In this document: piece by piece, positions 59,321 to 64,000 of the stretch
How the letters are laid out: each line of letters starts with the position of its first letter
Position numbering within the stretch: the stretch's first letter is position 1
Assembly: GCF_014203225.1 (NCBI RefSeq)
Contig: NZ_JACHIO010000010.1
Span: 62,001-126,000 of the forward strand
Source of the DNA: Granulicella mallensis
GTDB lineage: Bacteria > Acidobacteriota > Terriglobia > Terriglobales > Acidobacteriaceae
DNA: 64,000 nucleotides
Reading direction: 5' to 3'
Program-made: the position numbers and the translations under genes
The notes under the pieces: model-generated
What the model saw: only the letters and a program-made list of their open reading frames with translations
Database searches by the model: none
Told to the model about the DNA's origin: nothing

Positions 59321-61801
59321 GTGCCGAGCCCGTTGAACAGCGAGGGCAAGAAGCTCTCGAAGCCATCAGCAAGCGATGCCCGTCGAAGCGACGACCGCTC
59401 TGCTCTGTGGCGTGCGATGCGTACCTTTCCGTTCCGCGAACCGGAGTATCGTAGCCGGAGAGTCGCTGGTAAGGCTGCGTTTCTGCTCTTGCTGGGAGCC
59501 TCCGCGATCTTCGGCATCATGGTGGGCCTGCTGCTGGTCTACTCGATCAATCTGCCGCAGATGGCCGACCTGGAGCGCTACCGCCCCAGCACGACGACTG
59601 AACTCTACGACATCCATGGCAAGGTCTTCGGCTCGTTTGCGCTGGAGCGCCGCGTTGTCGTGCCATACTCGGACTTTCCTCCGGTGCTGCGCGACGCGAT
59701 CCTGTCCATTGAAGACAAGGACTTTGAGAGCAACAGCGGCATCAATATGATCCGCATGGTCGGCGCGGCGTGGCACGACATGCACTCTGCTCGCCGCTCG
59801 CAGGGCGCTTCGACGCTTACGATGCAGCTCGCGCGCAACCTGTTTCTGTCCTCCGAGAAGACCTATGGACGCAAGGTCCAGGAGATCTTCCTGACGCTGC
59901 AGATCGAGCGTCACTTCACCAAGTCGCAGATCTTTACGCTCTATGCGAACCAGATCTATCTTGGCCGTGGAACGTACGGGTTCGAGGCCGGCTCGGAGTA
60001 CTACTTCAGCAAGCATGTTCGCGATCTCACGCTATCGGAGGCGGCTTTGCTGGCTGCCTTGCCGAAGGGGCCGGAGTCGTACTCGCCGGTGCGCTTTCCC
60101 GATCGGGCGTTGAAACGCCGTAATCTCGTGTTGAGCGAGATGTTCAGCGATCACAAGATCACCGCCGCCCAGGCCGAGGCTGCCAAGGCCGAGCCGCTCG
60201 GATTGCATCTTGAAGCTCCCGCGAACATCGAGGCTCCCTACTTTGTGGAAGAGGTTCGGCGTCAGTTGGAGGCCGAGTATGGTGTCGACGAGGTGCATGG
60301 CGCAGGGCTGCGCGTGTACACGACGCTCGATCTCGATCTGCAGCATGTAGCGGAGAAGTCGGTTCTGGATGGGACAGCGGCTTACGAGCGACGTCACGGA
60401 TGGAAGGGACGCCTGCAGAATGTGCTGGGTCCGGACGGGGACCTTGATTCCTATAAGCATGCTGACTGGACGCAGCCGTTCATCGATGGAGCGTATTTTC
60501 ATGCGCTGGTCGTCTCCGTCTCCGCGACGAAGATGGTCGTAAAGATCGGGCAGCAGTTGGAGACGATGGCCACGCCGGACTGGGCCTGGACGGCGACCTT
60601 CAAGGCGACGGATCTCGTGCAGGTCGGCGACATCGTGTACGTCAAGGTGATTGCGCCTGCGGGCGGGACTCCGCGCGTGGTGCTCGAACAGGACAGCGGC
60701 GCACAGGCTTCGATGATGGCGATGGACAACGCGAATGGCGAGGTGCTGGCGATGGTCGGCGGACGTGACTTCGCGATCTCTCAGTTCAACCGCGCTACCC
60801 AGGCGCAGCGCCAGGTAGGTTCTTCGTTCAAGCCCTATGTGTACACGGCGGCCTTTGAGGCCGGCGCCAAGCCATACGACACCATCGTGGATGGCCCAAC
60901 GAGCTTCTACACGCCGAATGGCCCGTACACGCCGCACAACTACGAGGCCAACTTCAGGGGAACGATGACCCTGATCGACGCCTTTGCCGAATCGCGCAAT
61001 ATTCCGGCGCTGAAGCTCGCGGACCGTGTCGGGATCAAGAAGGTCATCGAGGTGGCGCACCGCTTTGGCATCACGAGCAATATGCCGAACTTCCTGCCGG
61101 TAGCGATCGGTGCTGCCGACATCAGCCTGGCTGAGCAGGTGGCGGCTTACAGTGTCTTTCCGAACGATGGCATCCGTATTGCGCCGCATTACATCCGCAA
61201 GGTGTCGCAGGCCGACGGATTGCCGCTCGAGCAGAAGACGCCCGAGGTCAAAGAGGTCATCTCTCTGGAGACGGCGCGGCAGATGATGCTTCTGCTGCAA
61301 TCGGTGGTGCAGCAGGGAACAGCGGCAGCGGCTTCGCAGATGAAGCATCCTTTCGGCGGCAAGACGGGAACTACGAACAGCTATACGGACGCCTGGTTTA
61401 TCGGCTTCTCTCCGTCTGTTACGTGCGGAACCTGGATCGGTTTCGACAACCGACAGAGCCTGGGCGATAAGGAGACCGGTGCCAAGGCCGCTCTGCCGAT
61501 GTGGATGGACTTTATGAAGGTCGCGGTCGCGGGCAGACCGAACGAGCAGTTCTCGAAGTTCAACGCTCCGAAGAAACAGCTTGAGGTGCCGATGGCTCAG
61601 CCATCCGTCGAACAGGCTAAGCCTGCCCATCGTGACGAGGATACGGACGACGATACGGATAAAACGCAGTCTGCGCCTTCTCCGGTACCCTCCAATGACA
61701 CGCCGGACGATGATGCTCCGGCGAAGCCAGCGGCTGGGCCTACGGCGAAGGGGCCTGCAAAGGCGTCTTCAAAGACTCATGTAGCCGTACGGCCTCGGTA
61801 A
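59321..61801 (+). CDS. Class A penicillin-binding protein (PBP1A)
   Basis: 826 residues with both peptidoglycan-synthesis activities. After a cytoplasmic stretch and one transmembrane helix (~50-75, AAFLLLLGASAIFGIMVGLLLVY) comes glycosyltransferase GT51, with the catalytic Glu131 in IEDKDF and then RRSQGASTLTMQLARN. The transpeptidase domain has Ser501-x-x-Lys504 (SSFK), Ser558-x-Asn560 (SRN) and KTG beginning at Lys681 (GGKTGTTNSYTDAWFIGFSP). A ~75-residue acidic, Pro-rich tail follows. It polymerises and crosslinks the cell wall in the periplasm. The start GTG 59321 is supported by GGGAG five bases upstream; GTG 59309 is alternative. Confidence 0.93.
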   Translation: MPSPLNSEGKKLSKPSASDARRSDDRSALWRAMRTFPFREPEYRSRRVAGKAAFLLLLGASAIFGIMVGLLLVYSINLPQMADLERYRPSTTTELYDIHGKVFGSFALERRVVVPYSDFPPVLRDAILSIEDKDFESNSGINMIRMVGAAWHDMHSARRSQGASTLTMQLARNLFLSSEKTYGRKVQEIFLTLQIERHFTKSQIFTLYANQIYLGRGTYGFEAGSEYYFSKHVRDLTLSEAALLAALPKGPESYSPVRFPDRALKRRNLVLSEMFSDHKITAAQAEAAKAEPLGLHLEAPANIEAPYFVEEVRRQLEAEYGVDEVHGAGLRVYTTLDLDLQHVAEKSVLDGTAAYERRHGWKGRLQNVLGPDGDLDSYKHADWTQPFIDGAYFHALVVSVSATKMVVKIGQQLETMATPDWAWTATFKATDLVQVGDIVYVKVIAPAGGTPRVVLEQDSGAQASMMAMDNANGEVLAMVGGRDFAISQFNRATQAQRQVGSSFKPYVYTAAFEAGAKPYDTIVDGPTSFYTPNGPYTPHNYEANFRGTMTLIDAFAESRNIPALKLADRVGIKKVIEVAHRFGITSNMPNFLPVAIGAADISLAEQVAAYSVFPNDGIRIAPHYIRKVSQADGLPLEQKTPEVKEVISLETARQMMLLLQSVVQQGTAAAASQMKHPFGGKTGTTNSYTDAWFIGFSPSVTCGTWIGFDNRQSLGDKETGAKAALPMWMDFMKVAVAGRPNEQFSKFNAPKKQLEVPMAQPSVEQAKPAHRDEDTDDDTDKTQSAPSPVPSNDTPDDDAPAKPAAGPTAKGPAKASSKTHVAVRPR

Positions 61802-61841
61802 GTAAGGGCTTTGGGCATAAAAAGCGCGTGGTGCAAACCGT

Positions 61842-62321
61842 GACGCTTCAGCGTCGCGGGACGGAGGGAGCCGTAGCCTTTAGGCTACGGAATAAGGGGC
61901 AGGCAAGAGTTGGGCTTTAGGTAGTGTCTGACGAATCGACGACTATTTTTTTGCTGTTGTCTCTGAGATAGGCCCAGGCTTTAGCCCGGGCATGACGGGA
62001 CCAATACGAAGGGGCTTCAGCCCCTGGGACAAGCCTTCCTCTCTCTTGGCATCTCTGCCTGCGGAGAGGAGAGCCTATCCCAGGGGCTGAAGCCCCTTTA
62101 TCGCCTGTCCTGAATGTCCGGGCTAAAGCCCGGACCTATCTCAAAAGCAAAGACAACGCTGCTATCTCCGATTCGTCAGACACTACCTAGCCCCGGGCTT
62201 TTGTTCGCAGCCGAAAGAAGGCCCGGACCTAAAGGCCACATCTTTGCTAAGCCTGAATTCCGTAGCCTAAAGGCGATTGCCTCCCTTACCCTCCGTCTCC
62301 CTGATGCTGAAGCATCAGGGA
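61842..62321. repeat. Older palindromic element split by the 61918-62189 insertion
   Basis: Left-hand blocks: hairpin GACGCT-TC-AGCGTC (61842-61855), GGGACGGAGGGAG (61858-61870) and CCGTAGCCTTTAGGCTACGG (61871-61890). Right-hand complementary blocks: TTCCGTAGCCTAAAGG (62258-62273), CCCTCCGTCTCCC (62289-62301) and hairpin TCCCTGATGCT-GA-AGCATCAGGGA (62298-62321). The blocks recur in inverted order, so both sides are arms of one palindromic unit. Confidence 0.7.
61918..62189. mobile_element. Symmetric 272-bp MITE-like palindromic element
   Basis: Perfect 21-bp terminal inverted repeats (61918-61938 with 62169-62189, starting TAGGTAGTGTCTGACG). Internal hairpins are placed exactly symmetrically about 62053.5: CCAGGCTTTAGCCCGG (61974-61989) mirrors 62118-62133, and GGGGCTTCAGCCCC (62011-62024) mirrors 62083-62096. 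It has no coding capacity. The insertion lies between the arms of another palindromic element downstream of the PBP gene. Confidence 0.82.
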
Positions 62322-62379
62322 ACGCGCTTCGCGCTGTGCTGAAACGAAACGTGGCCTGCCTGGCACTCTGTGAACTGCT

Positions 62380-63348
62380 TTAGCTCAGAGAGACATGCAG
62401 CGCATCGCATAGCGCAAAGTAGCGTTGCGCACGCCGAACGTCGAGGCCGATCTGTGCGCGTAACGCCTCGGGATTCGGGAACCGCTGTTCTCCGCGCAGC
62501 CTGTAGAGAAACGTCATCTCAAGCGGAGTTGTCTCGTCCAGATCGATCGGTTCGAAGTCCAGAAGGTGAGTCTCCACCGCAAAGGAGTCGGCGCCAAAGG
62601 TCGGTCGATTGCCTGCGTTGGTGACTCCCCGGAAGATGCGGGCCTGATCTCCCGTGCCCACGCGCAGGGTGGTGATGTAGACACCGTGAGCGGGCAGAAG
62701 GTCTCCATAGGGGGCGAGGTTCACTGTCGGCACTGTGTAGCGGGTGCCGTAGCCTCGGCCTGATGCCGGGGTGCTATGGATGCTGAACGAGCGCCCGAGC
62801 AGGGCGCGTGCCTGGGGGAGCTCTCCTGTGGACACCAGCGTGCGGATGCGGCTTGAAGATACCGCTGCGCCGCGCAGGATGTAGGGCTCGTAGGCGCGAA
62901 CGAGGAAGCCGAGTTCGCGCCCTATCTGCGACAGGCTGTCGATGCCGGCTTCAGCCCTGTGGCCGAAACGGAAGGTCTCCCCTTCGTGGACTTCCACGGC
63001 CTGCAGACCATCGCGCAGAACGCGCTCGGCAAACTGGTGGGCGGTCCATAGCCTTAGCTCCTCGGTGAAGGGAAGCACCAGGGCCAGATCGACGCCGGTT
63101 TGATCGAGGAGCTCAAGCTTTTCCGCGAGCGGTGTGATGAGGGGCAGGCGTGAGGTGTTGTGCAGGATGTGTGCCGGGTGCGGATCGAAGGTAACGACTG
63201 CGGCACGTGCGCCGATCTCGCGGGCACGCGCGATGACGGAGGCTACCACCATGCGATGGCCGCAATGAACGCCGTCGAAGTTGCCGATGGAGACAACGGA
63301 GGGCGAAGGGAACGAATTGAGTTCAGCAAGCGAACGAACGATCTGCAT
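62380..63348 (-). CDS. ribF: Bifunctional riboflavin kinase / FAD synthetase
   Basis: 322 residues. The N-terminal FAD synthetase domain has SIGNFDGVHCGHRMVV (nucleotidyltransferase GxHxGH-type motif), VVTFDPHPAHIL and the ISSS-like SSRIRTLVSTGELPQARALLGRSF. The C-terminal riboflavin kinase domain has the flavin/ATP block GRGYGTRYTVPTVNLAPYGDLLPAHGVYITTL and VTNAGNRPTFGADSFAVETHLLDF, then the Glu-containing TFLYRLRGEQRFPN. It makes FMN and FAD. The start ATG 63348 shares one base with the stop of the upstream MBL gene (TGATG), suggesting one operon. Confidence 0.95.
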   Translation of the reverse strand: MQIVRSLAELNSFPSPSVVSIGNFDGVHCGHRMVVASVIARAREIGARAAVVTFDPHPAHILHNTSRLPLITPLAEKLELLDQTGVDLALVLPFTEELRLWTAHQFAERVLRDGLQAVEVHEGETFRFGHRAEAGIDSLSQIGRELGFLVRAYEPYILRGAAVSSSRIRTLVSTGELPQARALLGRSFSIHSTPASGRGYGTRYTVPTVNLAPYGDLLPAHGVYITTLRVGTGDQARIFRGVTNAGNRPTFGADSFAVETHLLDFEPIDLDETTPLEMTFLYRLRGEQRFPNPEALRAQIGLDVRRAQRYFALCDALHVSLS

Positions 63349-64000
63349 CAGGCGATCTCGGGAATTTCGAAGTCTAATTTGAGGCCGTCATGCGCGAGGC
63401 GAATGTGATCGGGCAGCGAGGCGTTGGTGGATTCATGGTCCAGGTCATGGCTGATGTGGGTAAAGAAGGCACGCCGGGGAGCGATCTTCTCCACGAGCTC
63501 AATCGACCGTGCCAGGTGCGAGTGGCTGGGGTGCGGTTCGCGCCGCAACGCGTCAAGGATAAGAATATCGAGCCCTTCGAGCAGCGGCAGGCTCTCGGCG
63601 GGGATGTCGCTCATGTCCGTGAGGTAGGCAGCAGAGCCGAAGCGGTATCCGGCGATGATATTGCGCCCGTGGATGACGGGTACGCGAATGAACTGCGTGC
63701 CGAAGAGATCGACGGCCGTACCGGCGGCGGTGTCGAGACGATGGATCTGGACGCGCGCGCTGGTGGGATAGCGGTCTACCTTGCGGAAGGTGTACTCGAA
63801 GACCCGCTCGATGACCTGGGCTGTGGCGTCGTCCGCGTAGAGCGCGATGCCTTCGGGGGTGGCGAAGCTCAGGGGGCGCAGGTCGTCCATACCGAGGATG
63901 TGGTCGGCATGGCTGTGGGTGTAGAGCACGGCGTCGACGCTGCGAATGCCTTCGCTGATCGCCTGGGCATGGAAGTCCGGGCCGGTATCGACCAGCACGT
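63348..64000 (-). CDS. MBL-fold metallohydrolase (partial, PhnP-like)
   Basis: The frame continues past the window end, so the N-terminus is missing; about 217 residues are present. The metal motif THSHADH (HxHxDH) follows LVDTGPDFHAQAISEGIRSVDAVLYTHSHADH, with later metal ligands in YLTDMSDIP and FFTHISHDLDHES. This arrangement resembles PhnP-type cyclic phosphodiesterases and related MBL hydrolases; the substrate is not certain. The stop is fused to the ribF start by one base. It belongs to the same superfamily as, but is clearly different from, the partial gene at the left edge. Confidence 0.85.
   Translation of the reverse strand, partial: VLVDTGPDFHAQAISEGIRSVDAVLYTHSHADHILGMDDLRPLSFATPEGIALYADDATAQVIERVFEYTFRKVDRYPTSARVQIHRLDTAAGTAVDLFGTQFIRVPVIHGRNIIAGYRFGSAAYLTDMSDIPAESLPLLEGLDILILDALRREPHPSHSHLARSIELVEKIAPRRAFFTHISHDLDHESTNASLPDHIRLAHDGLKLDFEIPEIA

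Noticed and set aside
60032-61630. 532-codon open frame opposite the PBP gene
   Set aside because: Composition is Arg/His/Leu-rich as expected for an antisense of a high-GC gene; no domains.

Overview
The window is a gene-dense, high-GC bacterial chromosome segment. It most probably comes from an Acidobacteriota genome of the Terriglobia / Acidobacteriaceae type. The inference rests on protein families that are common there: a TonB-dependent receptor with an N-terminal carboxypeptidase-regulatory-like domain, a winged-helix/TPR membrane regulator, GloVer-repeat and sedolisin proteins with Ig-like domains and an LSGC-type C-terminal tail, and many intergenic palindromic repeats. No phage, plasmid, CRISPR array or intact insertion sequence is visible.

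Layout. 1-6330: a partial MBL-fold hydrolase, a zinc-finger membrane protein, a rhomboid protease, an XRE regulator, fabG, an unusual double ThyX-like protein, a GxxExxY protein and a queuosine-precursor transporter. 6465-8835: recA and a lower-GC island with a CPBP protease. 8967-18324: a winged-helix/TPR regulator divergent from two large secreted proteins (GloVer/Ig and S53 peptidase). 18719-24437: tRNA-Ser(CGA), a cNMP-domain/thioredoxin-reductase-like fusion, a KimA-like potassium importer, a GNAT enzyme and an ECF sigma factor operon. 24646-28078: uvrB, a histidine phosphatase and an ABC ATPase. 28275-37169 (minus strand): an arginine operon argR-argC-argB-argD-argF-argG-(membrane protein)-argH-GNAT. 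37373-43278: gltB and a trans-sulfuration enzyme. 43482-52941: a DUF4139 protein, acyl-CoA dehydrogenase, coaD, methyltransferase, aspartate aminotransferase, and a GDP-mannose cluster (manC, phosphomannomutase, HAD phosphatase). 52938-57463: a TonB-dependent receptor, kdsB and a 47-residue membrane protein. 57680-64000: tRNA-Met, an S41-like protein without its catalytic residues, a class A PBP, a 580-bp repeat nest, ribF and a partial MBL hydrolase.

How the genes work together. The arginine genes form one tightly packed operon with 1-20 nt overlaps through the argR-argF part. Its promoter carries two ARG boxes with a 3-bp gap; one covers the -10 element. gltB, the source of glutamate for this pathway, is divergent from the same control region. 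The GDP-mannose genes, kdsB and the PBP serve the cell envelope. The most unusual material is the repeats: a symmetric 272-bp palindromic element with perfect 21-bp terminal inverted repeats sits inside an older palindromic element at 61842-62321, and another family of about 180-bp palindromic elements occurs three times (28087, 43278, 47029). Also notable are the membrane/lipobox-like tail shared by the two secreted proteins and three enzyme-like proteins with lost or split catalytic motifs.
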